A stretch of DNA of 64,000 nucleotides from Allorhodopirellula heiligendammensis (GCF_007860105.1 NZ_SJPU01000005.1:62001-126000), one strand, 5' to 3'; shown: positions 51,803 through 60,534, numbered from the stretch's first letter. Notes: generated by a model not told the origin, from the letters alone. Made by a program: numbers and translations.

Positions 51803-53713
51803 TCACTGGGAATCGACGAGACCCTGAAGCGTGAACGGAGACGACATCAGTGCTTGGGAGCGGTTTCCGGCCGCTTGATTCTCACTCGGCTTTTGCATGA
51901 ACTCGGGGAAATGGAGTCCGGCGAACATCGAAGTGTTGGGAGCCTTGCCCGCCTTATCGAGGGCTTCTTGCATCGTTTGACCGCGTTTCGTCATCAAGAC
52001 TCCAGGGACGTTCGAGCCGCTCGTCGACCAAAGAGACTTGCCGTTCCATTGCAGTTTCACCGCCGAGGTGTATTTGTTGACAATGTAGGATCCGGCGGCG
52101 ATGTAACCCACCGCCTCTTGCTTGGGACCGCTGATCGAGGCCATGATCTGAATCGGCGACGAATCATTCAGCGTGTAGCCGGAGGTGGCCACGGATTTTT
52201 CGAGGCCCTGCCGAACGGTCGCTTGGTACTGGTTGCTGACTCCGGAAACATCAATGGAAACCGCAACGCCCGGATGAAGAAGGAACAGCGACGGGTCTTC
52301 CTGCGCCTTCGCGAGCATCTTTAACGCCGCGGGGTGCGGGAACTTCGCTGGTACCAAAACCCCTCCCGCATCGGATTGGACCGCGATGAACGAGGTTCCG
52401 CCAAGGGTTTCAATTTGGGATGCACCGCGATATTCGCAGACCTGAATCTTGCTCTCTAAATCGACCAGCAAGCGACTGTCCAGCAGCGCAAACTTCTCGT
52501 CCGGAAAACTCAGTGCCTTCGTTGCGACGGGGCCGCCAGGCAGCGTGAACTCGAATGCCCACTGCCCGGTTTTAGTATCCATCACCCGCACGTCGGCAAT
52601 CGAAGTCAATAGAATCCGCTTGCCACTGGGACTCCAGGCGACCCGGCACCAGCCCGTTGGAGTGTTAGGGGCCAACGCGGTGCTGCCCAGAATTTCCGCG
52701 GTCTCTGGATTCAGAACCATGAGAGTTTTTTCGTCAAACACCGCTAGCAGTTTACGATCAACGGACAGTTTCATCGCGAAGTTGCGTTCACTCAAACGAG
52801 CGTGCCAGATCGGTTTGCGATTTGACAGATCCCACAAGACCAGGTGCCCTTTGTCGCTCATCGTCAGCACTCGACTGCTATTGACCACTTCGGCATCGAG
52901 CACCTCCGCGTCCGCACGCCCGCGATCTTTGTCTTGGGCGTAAGGCGTCCAGCTTGCCGAGCGAACGATCTTCTTACCATCAAAGCGCCAAAGCTGTAAC
53001 TCACTCTTTTTCTCGTAGCCTCCTCGATCATCGCTACAGCCAACCATTAAGACGGAACTGCCGTTGTCGAGTAACGCCAGTGGTCGCATGTGTCCCTCGA
53101 CGGAATCGCTGTGGACGGATTTTCCTGACACAAGGTCGACGAGCGACAATCGGGTCAGCGGTTTGGGAACAGCAAAAGAGACTGTATTGCCTACCACGGC
53201 GCGTTTGGACTGGACGTTGATCGCAAGCGGCTGCACGTGCTCATGGAAAGTGGACTTCTTCGTCAGCGCAGCCCGTTGGGGTTCCCACCCCAGCTCACCG
53301 TCGGAATCAGGGACCTGCCACTGCACGCCCGCCATGGACGTGAATTGATTCGCATCGTCCCAGTTAACCGCTTGAGGAGTCGCCCACACAGCAGCGTTCA
53401 CGCCGGTACTCGACGGGGCTGAACTGTCGATCGCCGGCGCGTCGCCCACCATCTCAAAGGGGTTGTCGCCACCGTTTAGGAAAGCTTGATCTTGTTTGCT
53501 GAGTCTGGCGATAGGAATGCGGAGTGTCTTGCCGTCACTGTTCTTGATCATGGCATTGCCGTCGGTGACCTCCAACAGCGATCCGGTGATTTTGAAGCGG
53601 CCGGTGGAGTCGGTCCATTCTCTCACCGCCTCCTGCGAATAGCCGATCGTCGCGGCATACAGCGACAGGAAAACCATGATGAAAACAGACGGGCGAACCA
53701 ATGCAATATTCAT
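51803..53713 (-). CDS. Secreted SHD1-domain protein with WD40-like repeats
   Basis: A 636-residue protein with an N-terminal signal-like helix (VFIMVFLSLYAATIGYS), then an SHD1 domain (about residues 30-82: VREWTDSTGRFKITGSLLEV, then KTLRIPIARLSKQDQAFL). SHD1 was first defined in yeast Sla1 and is common in planctomycete exported proteins. The middle part looks like a WD40-type propeller (MSDKGHLVLWDLSNRKPIWH, WCRVAWSPSGKRILLTSI, VRVMDTKTGQWAFEF). The C-terminal part (VAVSIDVSGVSNQYQATVRQ) is another conserved block of these proteins. Role unknown. Confidence 0.85.
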   Translation of the reverse strand: MNIALVRPSVFIMVFLSLYAATIGYSQEAVREWTDSTGRFKITGSLLEVTDGNAMIKNSDGKTLRIPIARLSKQDQAFLNGGDNPFEMVGDAPAIDSSAPSSTGVNAAVWATPQAVNWDDANQFTSMAGVQWQVPDSDGELGWEPQRAALTKKSTFHEHVQPLAINVQSKRAVVGNTVSFAVPKPLTRLSLVDLVSGKSVHSDSVEGHMRPLALLDNGSSVLMVGCSDDRGGYEKKSELQLWRFDGKKIVRSASWTPYAQDKDRGRADAEVLDAEVVNSSRVLTMSDKGHLVLWDLSNRKPIWHARLSERNFAMKLSVDRKLLAVFDEKTLMVLNPETAEILGSTALAPNTPTGWCRVAWSPSGKRILLTSIADVRVMDTKTGQWAFEFTLPGGPVATKALSFPDEKFALLDSRLLVDLESKIQVCEYRGASQIETLGGTSFIAVQSDAGGVLVPAKFPHPAALKMLAKAQEDPSLFLLHPGVAVSIDVSGVSNQYQATVRQGLEKSVATSGYTLNDSSPIQIMASISGPKQEAVGYIAAGSYIVNKYTSAVKLQWNGKSLWSTSGSNVPGVLMTKRGQTMQEALDKAGKAPNTSMFAGLHFPEFMQKPSENQAAGNRSQALMSSPFTLQGLVDSQ

Positions 53714-53742
53714 GACTGTGGACCGAAATTGAAAAAGGGATG

Positions 53743-53934
53743 TTAATCAATTGGAGTGAACGGATGCTCGGGATCAATCGACACGCACGGCTCTTCGAAT
53801 TGAATACCGGCCTCGTCAAGCATCGCAATGAACTCCTCGCGAAGCGACCGTCTGCGATGGTGCTCGAGTCGGTTGGCGATAGATCGAGCTATTGCGGAGC
53901 AGCTCGGTGGGTTGACTGAAAACTCCAGCATACC
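53743..53934 (-). pseudogene. C-terminal fragment of a REP-associated tyrosine transposase (RAYT)
   Basis: The last 63 codons read EFSVNPPSCSAIARSIANRL, EHHRRRSLREEFIAMLDEAG, then a short tail, which aligns with AFSVSPPSCSVVARYIANQR... of the intact RAYT at 60091-60534. The catalytic tyrosine position (Y in ARYIANQ) is serine here (ARSIANR). The frame continues upstream for about 80 codons, but that part shows no RAYT similarity and covers a palindromic repeat. The N-terminal HUH half is missing. This is a dead copy left beside REP-like DNA. Confidence 0.78.
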
Positions 53935-54011
53935 CTGCTCGCCGGTGGCCGGGTGGTTGGAGACCCGTCTGATGAACCGACTTGCCTCAGATTCAGGGCA
54001 TGCGATGCTCT

Positions 54012-54180
54012 TTGATCCCGCTGGGGCAAGCTCGGCGGAAGCGAATGACGGGCATGACTGCTTCCGTCCGGGCTTGTCCCGGCGGAGCGCCAGGTGCCAG
54101 CTACTTTCGCTAATATGAAGATCAATTCTCGACTCTTTCATTCTCCCATCTCCGCCCCGGGCTTGCCCCGGCGGGATCAA
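54012..54180. repeat. REP-like inverted repeat downstream of the kinase gene
   Basis: GATCCCGCTGGGGCAAG (54014-54030) and CTTGCCCCGGCGGGATC (54162-54178) are inverted repeats with one mismatch. Between them are further related motifs (CCGGGCTTGTCCCGGCGGAG and CCCCGGGCTTGCCCCGG). The TTTGATCCC start resembles the start of the units at 57.9-61.0 kb. It lies next to the RAYT fragment. Confidence 0.7.
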
Positions 54181-54192
54181 CGCCCGTCCTCC

Positions 54193-56826
54193 TCAGAACA
54201 TGCCACCCTCGGAGACGCTTGGCGATGCGGCGGGTATGGATGCCGGGATGGACTCGGCCTCCATTCTCTCGTTCGATCGTTTGATGCTGGCCTCGATTTG
54301 CTCGGTTAGCGGGGCGGAGGGTTGGTAGGAGCTGTCGTGGCCCATGCCACCCATTCCATTAGTATCGTTTGATGATGGCAGTACTTGATACATCAGGAAT
54401 TGCATCATATCGGGTCGTGTTGTGTGCTTGGTCACGATCGGTAACACGTCGATCCAAAATTCTTGATTACCGCCGATTTTCGCTTGAACTCCCTGTGATA
54501 TTCCCCCGCCCATGCCGCCGCCGAAACCACCGCCGTAAGGATTCGTCGCATCGCCCCACAACAAATAAAACAACAATGCATCGGACGATTCTTGCGGCTC
54601 CGCCTCCAACTTCGCGGCGTAAATTTTGTTCCGCTTTTCGCGAAATTCTGGATTCAGCGACGTGACCATATCGGCGGCCAGAGTTGTCGGTATCTCAATT
54701 CCCAGTCGCGTCGCGGCGTCGAATTGCAGAGGTGTCATCACTGGCGTCGTGACGGGGTCCACACCTGTCGACCAACGTTGTTTCAATCGTTCGGCAGCCG
54801 TGATCGACGAATCCGCTTCACGGATGATCTCCTGCAGGTCCTCACGCAGTCCCGGCTCGTCTTCCAACGGCGTATCCAAGGCAATCGCCAGCTCCAACGA
54901 CAGTCGCTTGGCATGCTCTCGACTCATCTTATTTTCCAGCTCGCCGCTGCCCAGTAAATCAGTCAAGTTCTTATGTAATCGTTCCGCCAGCTCTCGGTTG
55001 CCCGGCTCAACGGCCCAAATTGGCAATTGCGGTGGTACTGAACCATCGAGGTTAACCAACAACCAAATCGCCGCCGCACGACTGTTTTCGTTCCCTTCGG
55101 CCAACTCATTAGCGATCGCATCGAGTCCTGGTCGCGGCATGAATTGTGGTGCAGCACGTTCGACCAAAATTGACATGAACAGTTGTGACGGTTTACTTGG
55201 GTCGCTGCTTGCCGTCCAACCGCCAAACCGACGGGCCGCGATCAAAATCGATTGAATGGCGGTCATGTCCTCGACATCTGCCAAACTGCCAACAGCCATC
55301 ATCGCGTCTCCCAGCGTCGGGACATCGCGTTCGACCAACATCAACTCGCACCACTCTTGGAGCGACTTGCCTTTGTAGATTTTCTGTGGTGGTGTGGCGA
55401 GCAGTTCGAGTGGGGATTCCTCCGCAACTTGAGTTGCGGAGCCCCCGGTCGGTGCCGCTTTGCTGTCTTGGACCGCAATCTTGATATCCGGATCGTCCGT
55501 TTCGATACGCACCGTTTGATCGCCCATTTGGATGACGATCACCGTCGCCAGTGCCACGATTCCAAATGGAATGCCAGCGGCGGCCAACCATTTCCATCCC
55601 CGGCGATGCGGCGGCTTTGGAGGATGGAGAACAGATTGCCCCACCGCGGCACTAGGGAATGAATCAGGGAATGAATCGGGGCCGGGCACTCGCATCGCTT
55701 TGCTCACCACGGATTTGAGTTTCCCATCGGTTGCCATCGCATCCAATCGCCGCGCGACGTCTTCGGCGCGCGAGGGACGGTTGGCTGGATCACGCTCGAG
55801 AAGTTCGCCAACCAATTTGTCCAGTTCGGCAGGAGCCTGCGGGGCCAACGATCGCAACGACACGGCGGGCTTGGATGTTTTTTCGATCACCAGCGGTGCG
55901 ATGCCGCGCTCGGTCGAATGCGGCGTGCGGCCGGTTACCAATTGGAACAACGTCACCCCGACCGCATACATGTCGGCACTCGCGTCGACCGTGGAACCGT
56001 CCGACAATTGTTCCGGGGCTGCGAATGCCAATGTGCCGATCACATGCCCGACGGTTGTCAGCCGCAAATCAGCAATCGACTCACGTTGATCCAAGACCAA
56101 TCCAAGATCCAATAATTTGACCGATCCGTCTCGCGTCAGCATGATGTTCGAGGGTTTGATGTCGCGGTGAATCAGGTCGGCGTGATGAACACTCGTCAGC
56201 GCATCGCAAACATCCCGCATCAATGCGGCGGCAACTCCTGGAGCGATCGGTCCGATTCGGCCGATGATCGCGGCCAAGTCCAATCCGTCCAAGTATTCCA
56301 TCACCAAGTAGTGCCAGCCGTCGACGTCTCCGGCATCGGTCGCGGTGACGATGCCGGAGTGCGAGAGGCTGGCGATGGCTTGCATCTCACGCTCAAAACG
56401 TCCAATCCAAGTGGCGTCGAATCCATGCTGGCGGGGCAACAGTTTGATCGCGACCCGCTTGCGCAATCGACCGTGTTCGGCCAAGTAAACCGCCCCCATG
56501 CCGCCCCGACCCAAGGGCCGAATCAATCGGTATGGCCCGAGCGTTTCGATGGGCGGCAGCACGCGATCGATCCGCATCCCAGTCGCTCCAGCGGCGTGAA
56601 AGAGTGCCGCTTGGCAGTCGTCTTCGGTCAACAGCGGATCATGCGATTCGTTGGCACCGGCCGCCAAGACGCCCGCCAAGGAATCGTCGGTCACCGACGT
56701 CGACGCCCGTTGTTGGCACCGCTCACAGTCGTCGAGATGCTGCATCAGATGCTCAAAACGGTCCGCCGGTAGACGCCCGGATACGAAATCGGCGAGTTCA
56801 TTGTCCGATAAATGAGTGGCAATCAT
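54193..56826 (-). CDS. Membrane Ser/Thr protein kinase with N-terminal zinc anti-sigma-like motif
   Basis: An 877-residue protein. Residues 1-40 carry H30-x3-C34-x2-C37 (HLDDCERC), the signature of zinc-binding anti-sigma domains. The Hanks-type kinase domain spans about 96-370: GRGGMG (106-111), VAIKLL (Lys128), HRDIKPSN (220-227) and DLG (240-242) in place of DFG. A membrane helix follows near residue 415 (WLAAAGIPFGIVALATVIVI). The large C-terminal part is alpha-helical with a glycine-rich patch (NPYGGGFGGGMGGG) and is probably outside the cytoplasm. The upstream gene, 87 bp away on the same strand, encodes an ECF sigma factor, so the kinase is its likely regulator. Confidence 0.92.
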   Translation of the reverse strand: MIATHLSDNELADFVSGRLPADRFEHLMQHLDDCERCQQRASTSVTDDSLAGVLAAGANESHDPLLTEDDCQAALFHAAGATGMRIDRVLPPIETLGPYRLIRPLGRGGMGAVYLAEHGRLRKRVAIKLLPRQHGFDATWIGRFEREMQAIASLSHSGIVTATDAGDVDGWHYLVMEYLDGLDLAAIIGRIGPIAPGVAAALMRDVCDALTSVHHADLIHRDIKPSNIMLTRDGSVKLLDLGLVLDQRESIADLRLTTVGHVIGTLAFAAPEQLSDGSTVDASADMYAVGVTLFQLVTGRTPHSTERGIAPLVIEKTSKPAVSLRSLAPQAPAELDKLVGELLERDPANRPSRAEDVARRLDAMATDGKLKSVVSKAMRVPGPDSFPDSFPSAAVGQSVLHPPKPPHRRGWKWLAAAGIPFGIVALATVIVIQMGDQTVRIETDDPDIKIAVQDSKAAPTGGSATQVAEESPLELLATPPQKIYKGKSLQEWCELMLVERDVPTLGDAMMAVGSLADVEDMTAIQSILIAARRFGGWTASSDPSKPSQLFMSILVERAAPQFMPRPGLDAIANELAEGNENSRAAAIWLLVNLDGSVPPQLPIWAVEPGNRELAERLHKNLTDLLGSGELENKMSREHAKRLSLELAIALDTPLEDEPGLREDLQEIIREADSSITAAERLKQRWSTGVDPVTTPVMTPLQFDAATRLGIEIPTTLAADMVTSLNPEFREKRNKIYAAKLEAEPQESSDALLFYLLWGDATNPYGGGFGGGMGGGISQGVQAKIGGNQEFWIDVLPIVTKHTTRPDMMQFLMYQVLPSSNDTNGMGGMGHDSSYQPSAPLTEQIEASIKRSNERMEAESIPASIPAASPSVSEGGMF

Positions 56827-56913
56827 GGTCGGGGCTCTTTCGCGGGTTGCTGAGGAAACAAGGTAGTCACTTACCTAGTCCTTCGTACAGCGTTGGACAC
56901 CTCCCTAAAAAAA

Positions 56914-57489
56914 CTACTCCTCGTCCAACATCCCCGCCAATTCGGTCCGCAAGCGATGCAGAATTCTGGCGCGCGCCTTGTACACACTCCATCGATTCAT
57001 CCCCAACGTCGCTGCCACTTCGTCAGGCTCGCGCCCCTCGACGACAGTGGCCCAGAAAGCTTGCCACGTGTTGGGGTTGAAACGATCTCGATAGATAGCC
57101 ACGGCACGAACCAAGAGCGTTTGCCGATCCGTCACCGCATCGGTGGGCGGATCGACGATGGGCAGCTCCGCGAGCTGCGAACCGGCGTGTCGTTCGTCCG
57201 GACGAGCCCGCACTGCGTCAGCGATTCGCCGCCGCGTGATGGTCCATAACCAACCACGAAATTTGGCGTCCGGCCGAGCAGGGTCAAACGCCGCCAGATC
57301 CTTCGATACCGACATCAAAACGTCCTGGGTCACGTCGGCGGCGTCACTGCTCTGCATCCCTGAGCGACGCACCCAACGATAGATCAAGGGGCCGTATAAA
57401 TGCACAAATCGCTGCCAAGCTTCCGGTTGTCCAGTGCGTGCAGCGTCCAATAACGAGGGTGCCGTCGAGGGTTCGATCATCGGTGACAA
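56914..57489 (-). CDS. ECF-type RNA polymerase sigma factor
   Basis: A 191-residue sigma-70 family protein with regions 2 and 4 only. Region 2: WQRFVHLYGPLIYRWVRRSG, then DAADVTQDVLMSVSKDLAAF and FRGWLWTITRRRIADAVR (about residues 25-95). Region 4: FWATVVEGREPDEVAATLGM followed by NRWSVYKARARILHRLRTEL (about 146-184), a helix-turn-helix for the -35 element. It redirects transcription in response to a signal, probably through the membrane kinase encoded next. Pairing of ECF sigma factors with Ser/Thr kinases is a recognised planctomycete theme. The start could also be the ATG at the fourth codon. Confidence 0.92.
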   Translation of the reverse strand: MSPMIEPSTAPSLLDAARTGQPEAWQRFVHLYGPLIYRWVRRSGMQSSDAADVTQDVLMSVSKDLAAFDPARPDAKFRGWLWTITRRRIADAVRARPDERHAGSQLAELPIVDPPTDAVTDRQTLLVRAVAIYRDRFNPNTWQAFWATVVEGREPDEVAATLGMNRWSVYKARARILHRLRTELAGMLDEE

Positions 57490-57521
57490 ATGAAAAACTC
57501 CGAATAGAACTCGACGGGTGC

Positions 57522-57755
57522 TTAAGCTGTTTTGCTGGCGGGGTCGGCTGCTTCGATCGGCTCAATTCGATTCATGCTTACCAACGCCAACCAATGGGCC
57601 TTCAGCTTTCCATCATCACGTCGATAAAGAACATAAGCGGTCGTGCTATCGACAACACACGACTTGTGATCTGGAATGTCGTATGTGTTTCCGTCATTCA
57701 TGGAGACGCGAACGGGACCTTGGTCGAGTGCGGACACCAAATCAGGACGATCCAT
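57522..57755 (-). CDS. Small hypothetical protein
   Basis: A 77-residue protein, MDRPDLVSALDQGPVRVSMN followed by DGNTYDIPDHKSCVVD and YVLYRRDDGKLKAHWLALVS. The pattern of short strands (a basic, Tyr-rich body with a 'DGNTYDIP' turn) is like small beta-barrel proteins of planctomycetes, but no family is certain. It sits 32 bp upstream of the sigma-factor gene on the same strand and might be co-transcribed. Confidence 0.68.
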   Translation of the reverse strand: MDRPDLVSALDQGPVRVSMNDGNTYDIPDHKSCVVDSTTAYVLYRRDDGKLKAHWLALVSMNRIEPIEAADPASKTA

Positions 57756-57871
57756 CTTGCCTCCTTCGTTGCTCTGCGAGACCTTCGGACAAATCTATTG
57801 TATCATGCAAAACTTCGCCTTGGCTATCCGATTCACAACGTTGAGACGCACACGCCGACGTACTACCGGAA

Positions 57872-57943
57872 CCGTTTGATCCAAGGCGTGCGATGTTTGG
57901 TCGCAAACGCTGTATGAACATTGGTGCTGTGAAACGTGGACAT
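57872..57943 (-). pseudogene. 5' stub of a RAYT gene, copy A
   Basis: Reading the minus strand from the ATG at 57943 gives 24 codons (MSTFHSTNVHTAFATKHRTP, then WIKR) nearly identical to the N-terminus of the intact RAYT (MSTFHSINLHITFATKHRTP WIKR). Similarity ends abruptly. The ATG is 23 bp from a REP unit (57967-58263), the same arrangement as at the intact gene. Confidence 0.85.
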
Positions 57944-57966
57944 CGCTCTGTCACAGGCGGTGGAAT

Positions 57967-58263
57967 GATCTTTGATCCCAGCGGGATCAGGAAGAGTTAC
58001 TTTGTCCGTTATCCGGTGGTGGCGCTGCGCTTACCACCGGCTATTGTCTCAGAAATCCCTCCGGGATAGACGGCACGATCCCAGCCGTTTCGAACAAATC
58101 GCGCACCCTCATCGCTCTGTCACGAGCTACGCCGCTCACCCGCTTAGCTCCCACCGCGAAGCGGTTTTCAGACAATAGCCGGAGGTCGCTGCAACGCAGC
58201 GCACCTCCGGTAACCAAAATCGAAAACGGCAGTGGACCCCGGATGGGGTCCAAGACCGCTCAC
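57967..58263. repeat. Paired-hairpin REP unit A
   Basis: A unit of about 297 bp. Hairpin 1 is CCGGTGGTGGCGCTGCGC with TTACCACCGG (58013-58040), and hairpin 2 is CCGGAGGTCGCTGCAACGCA with GCGCACCTCCGG (58179-58210). Next to them CCGGCTATTGTCT and AGACAATAGCCGG form a longer inverted repeat, so the two hairpins face each other as in BIME elements. It starts with GATCTTTGATCCC and ends with GGACCCCGGATGGGGTCC followed by AAGACCGCTCAC. Nearly identical to unit B. Confidence 0.88.
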
Positions 58264-58284
58264 GCGAGCCGAAACAGCACCTGG

Positions 58285-59445
58285 TTATCGTTTGGGCCGA
58301 GGCCCTTGGTCGTTCAAAGGTTCCCAACCTTCGTAGAGGTCTTCGGGGAGGGGGTGCGGTGCGCGGACGACTTGGCCGTTGACCAATTCGCTGTGGGGAA
58401 TATCGAACTGATCCAGAAGCACCGCAAGATGGTCTTCGGCAGTGAAGATTTCGTCAGGAACTTCGTCGCCAATCAGCCATTTCAAACGGAAGACGGCCTC
58501 GTTTACCGAGTCCTTATTGGAGGCGCTACCCATCGAAGTTTGAATTCGATCGGGAAGCAAAAAACCGCCTGTTTTCTTCCAGTGATATCGAGCCTCCAAA
58601 GAGTTCCAAGTATAGAGCAGGTCCTTGCCACTAAATCGAACCGGCATCCATTGATCGGCGGGGCTGAAGTCAATCCTGTATCGAAAGTTCGCACTTTTGT
58701 TGGGCGAGTAGGCCCAATGACTGACGATGGATCCGCCAGGTCCGGGGTCGGTTCGGCTCAATTGAAACTCTCGCATAGCTTGCTCAATTCCTAAATGGTT
58801 GTCCCGTCCTTTGATTCCATAAGGTCCAAGGATATAGTCGTCATAGGGATCATGAGCCCACGCGTGTCGATTCCAGAAAAAATTTTGACGCTCGGTTCTG
58901 CTCATCCCCTCAGGCGGGATTTCATACGGGCCATGCAGCAGCGTTGCCGTCTCGCGATATTTTGTCTTGCCCTTGATCTTGACGATTTCATCTCCAACTT
59001 CCGCCAAGTCTGGGTAGACGAGATACATGGCTTTGAGATCAAAGTCGCGTTCCTGATCCACGACCCTGGCCATCACAATCGGATGAATTAAGAGTGGATT
59101 TGCGTGTGAGCCCAGGGTTACATATTCCCCGTGCAGCACAACGGCAAACCGCTTTAACAATCGATCACGACGCACCGTCATGTCGGTGAGGATTTCATCG
59201 ATCTTTTCCTCCCGCGCCTCTGAATCAGTCTGGAGATTCGTTGATTTCTCGTTGTCGGCAGGTCGCTGTGCGGAAACGAACGCAATTGGCGTCATCCCCA
59301 AAACCAGCAGGAACGCCATCGCTACTTCGGTGCTTCGTTTCCGTGGCCGACGGCATGTATCCGAAGATGTCGAATTTGCCATTACCGGTGCATACGTCCA
59401 CCAAAAAAAGCTAAGACGTTCAGAGTTTGTATTACGGTTGTTCAT
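58285..59445 (-). CDS. Secreted hypothetical protein
   Basis: The ATG at 59445 (MNNRNTNSERLSFF) gives 386 residues; the frame is open farther up but overlaps a different protein-like frame there. A hydrophobic signal segment VAMAFLLVLGMTPIAFVSAQ lies at about residues 42-61, an unusually long N-terminal region. The mature part has a YxHGPYEIPPEGMSRTERQN block, FRYRIDFSPADQWMPVRFSG and WNSLEARYHWKKTGGFLLPD, typical of lipoprotein-localisation-factor-like beta folds seen in planctomycete secreted proteins, but no firm family. It lies between two REP/RAYT-stub pairs. Function unknown. Confidence 0.72.
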   Translation of the reverse strand: MNNRNTNSERLSFFWWTYAPVMANSTSSDTCRRPRKRSTEVAMAFLLVLGMTPIAFVSAQRPADNEKSTNLQTDSEAREEKIDEILTDMTVRRDRLLKRFAVVLHGEYVTLGSHANPLLIHPIVMARVVDQERDFDLKAMYLVYPDLAEVGDEIVKIKGKTKYRETATLLHGPYEIPPEGMSRTERQNFFWNRHAWAHDPYDDYILGPYGIKGRDNHLGIEQAMREFQLSRTDPGPGGSIVSHWAYSPNKSANFRYRIDFSPADQWMPVRFSGKDLLYTWNSLEARYHWKKTGGFLLPDRIQTSMGSASNKDSVNEAVFRLKWLIGDEVPDEIFTAEDHLAVLLDQFDIPHSELVNGQVVRAPHPLPEDLYEGWEPLNDQGPRPKR

Positions 59446-59605
59446 TATTCGATCCTCCGTTCTCGTTGCCATACTCGCCGTTGAGCCACGCACCCACGTC
59501 ACCCCAGTTTTCCTCCTCATTCCATCCATCCTCAAAGGAGTTCTCGCCAGCGTCGCCGTCCCCGTCGGCAGGGGCTGGGCGGTTACCAGGATCTTCTTCA
59601 TCCAC
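59432..59605 (-). CDS. Possible small acidic protein or C-terminal gene fragment
   Basis: A 57-codon frame from a GTG at 59605: VDEEDPGNRPAPADGDGDAG, then ENSFEDGWNEEENWGDVGAW and a Gly/Asn-rich tail. Composition is extremely acidic (Asp/Glu about one third) and unlike random translation of this DNA. Its stop overlaps the start of the next gene by 14 bp, as in coupled genes. A TAG closes the frame just upstream of the GTG. It may be a short acidic protein or the tail of a gene whose front has been replaced by REP/RAYT DNA. Confidence 0.4.
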   Translation of the reverse strand: MDEEDPGNRPAPADGDGDAGENSFEDGWNEEENWGDVGAWLNGEYGNENGGSNNEQP

Positions 59606-59732
59606 GTCCTCACATGCTGGTCCGCCAGTCGTGGGCTAACGCATAGGTCTGAGATCATACACGCTTCTGTTGTTCTATTTGTTAGGATCTAGTTAAGCGT
59701 TATTTAACTTTCGACTAGCATTCAATTCCGTT

Positions 59733-59774
59733 TGCAAACGCAATGTGGAGATTGATGCTGTGGAATGTGGACAT
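59733..59774 (-). pseudogene. 5' stub of a RAYT gene, copy B
   Basis: From the ATG at 59774 the minus strand reads MSTFHSINLHIAFA before diverging; thirteen of these residues equal the N-terminus of the intact RAYT. The ATG is 23 bp from REP unit B. The same 5' boundary is seen in three places in this window. Confidence 0.8.
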
Positions 59775-59797
59775 CGTTTTAACTCAGGGAGTGGAGT

Positions 59798-60094
59798 GAT
59801 CTTCGATCCCTCCGGGATCCGGACGAAGTTCTCTGTTCGTTATCCGGTGGTGGCGCTGCGCTTACCACCGGCTATTGCCTCAGAAATCCCTCCGGGATAG
59901 ACGACACGATCCCAGCCGTATCCAACAAATCGCGCACCCTCATCGCTCTGTCACGAGCTACGCCGCTCACCCGCTTAGCTCCCACCGCGAAGCGGTTTTC
60001 AGACAATAGCCGGAGGTCGCTGCAACGCAGCGCACCTCCGGTAACCAAAATCGAAAACGGCAGTGGACCCCGGATGGGGTCCAAGACCGCTCAC
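59798..60094. repeat. Paired-hairpin REP unit B
   Basis: Collinear with unit A over 297 bp (offset 1831), including both hairpins and the inverted repeat ATTGNCTCAG/CAGACAAT. Its right end, AAGACCGCTCAC, coincides with the stop codon of the intact RAYT gene: the TCA at 60091-60093 is the last part of the unit. It contains TTCGATCCCTCCGGGATC near its left end. Confidence 0.88.
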
Positions 60095-60534
60095 TCCAAA
60101 TATTGGGGGTCGTACTGAACACCAGCCTCGTCGAGCATCGAGATTAACTCTTCGCGAAACGATCGTTTCCGATGGTGTTCGCGTTGGTTGGCAATATAGC
60201 GTGCTACGACCGAGCAACTCGGTGGGCTGACTGAAAATGCAGCATATCCTTCTTGCCATTGAAAGGGCGCATGGAGGATTGTCTCGTGAACCCATTTGCT
60301 GGAGGATCTTTTCAGCTCACGCATGAAGTCAGACAGTGGATGAATTGGTTTCATACCGATCAGCAGGTGGACATGGTCCTCCACTCCACCGATTTTCAAC
60401 GGCTTCGCATCAAGTTGTCGTACGATGCCGCCAAGGTATTCGTGCAGTCGTCCGATCCACTCGCGTTTGATCCAAGGCGTGCGATGCTTGGTCGCAAACG
60501 TAATATGGAGATTGATGCTGTGGAATGTGGACAT
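60091..60534 (-). CDS. REP-associated tyrosine transposase (RAYT, TnpA-REP)
   Basis: A 147-residue Y1-transposase (IS200-like superfamily). The HUH motif is VEDHVHLLIG with His54 and His56. The probable catalytic tyrosine is Tyr113 in ARYIANQREHHRKRSFREEL. The N-terminal strand HITFATKHRTPWI and the helix LHEYLGGIVRQLDAKPLKIG are typical. It is flanked directly by REP units B (overlapping its stop) and C1 (22 bp before its start). RAYTs nick and join single-stranded DNA at REP hairpins and are usually single-copy, domesticated-like genes; this one looks intact. Confidence 0.93.
   Translation of the reverse strand: MSTFHSINLHITFATKHRTPWIKREWIGRLHEYLGGIVRQLDAKPLKIGGVEDHVHLLIGMKPIHPLSDFMRELKRSSSKWVHETILHAPFQWQEGYAAFSVSPPSCSVVARYIANQREHHRKRSFREELISMLDEAGVQYDPQYLE

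Noticed and set aside
53743..54180. 145-codon minus-strand frame taken as a complete protein
   Set aside because: Only the last 63 codons resemble RAYT; the front part crosses a palindromic repeat, so it is listed as a relic.
56167..56772. 201-codon plus-strand frame inside the kinase gene
   Set aside because: Antisense of the conserved kinase domain.
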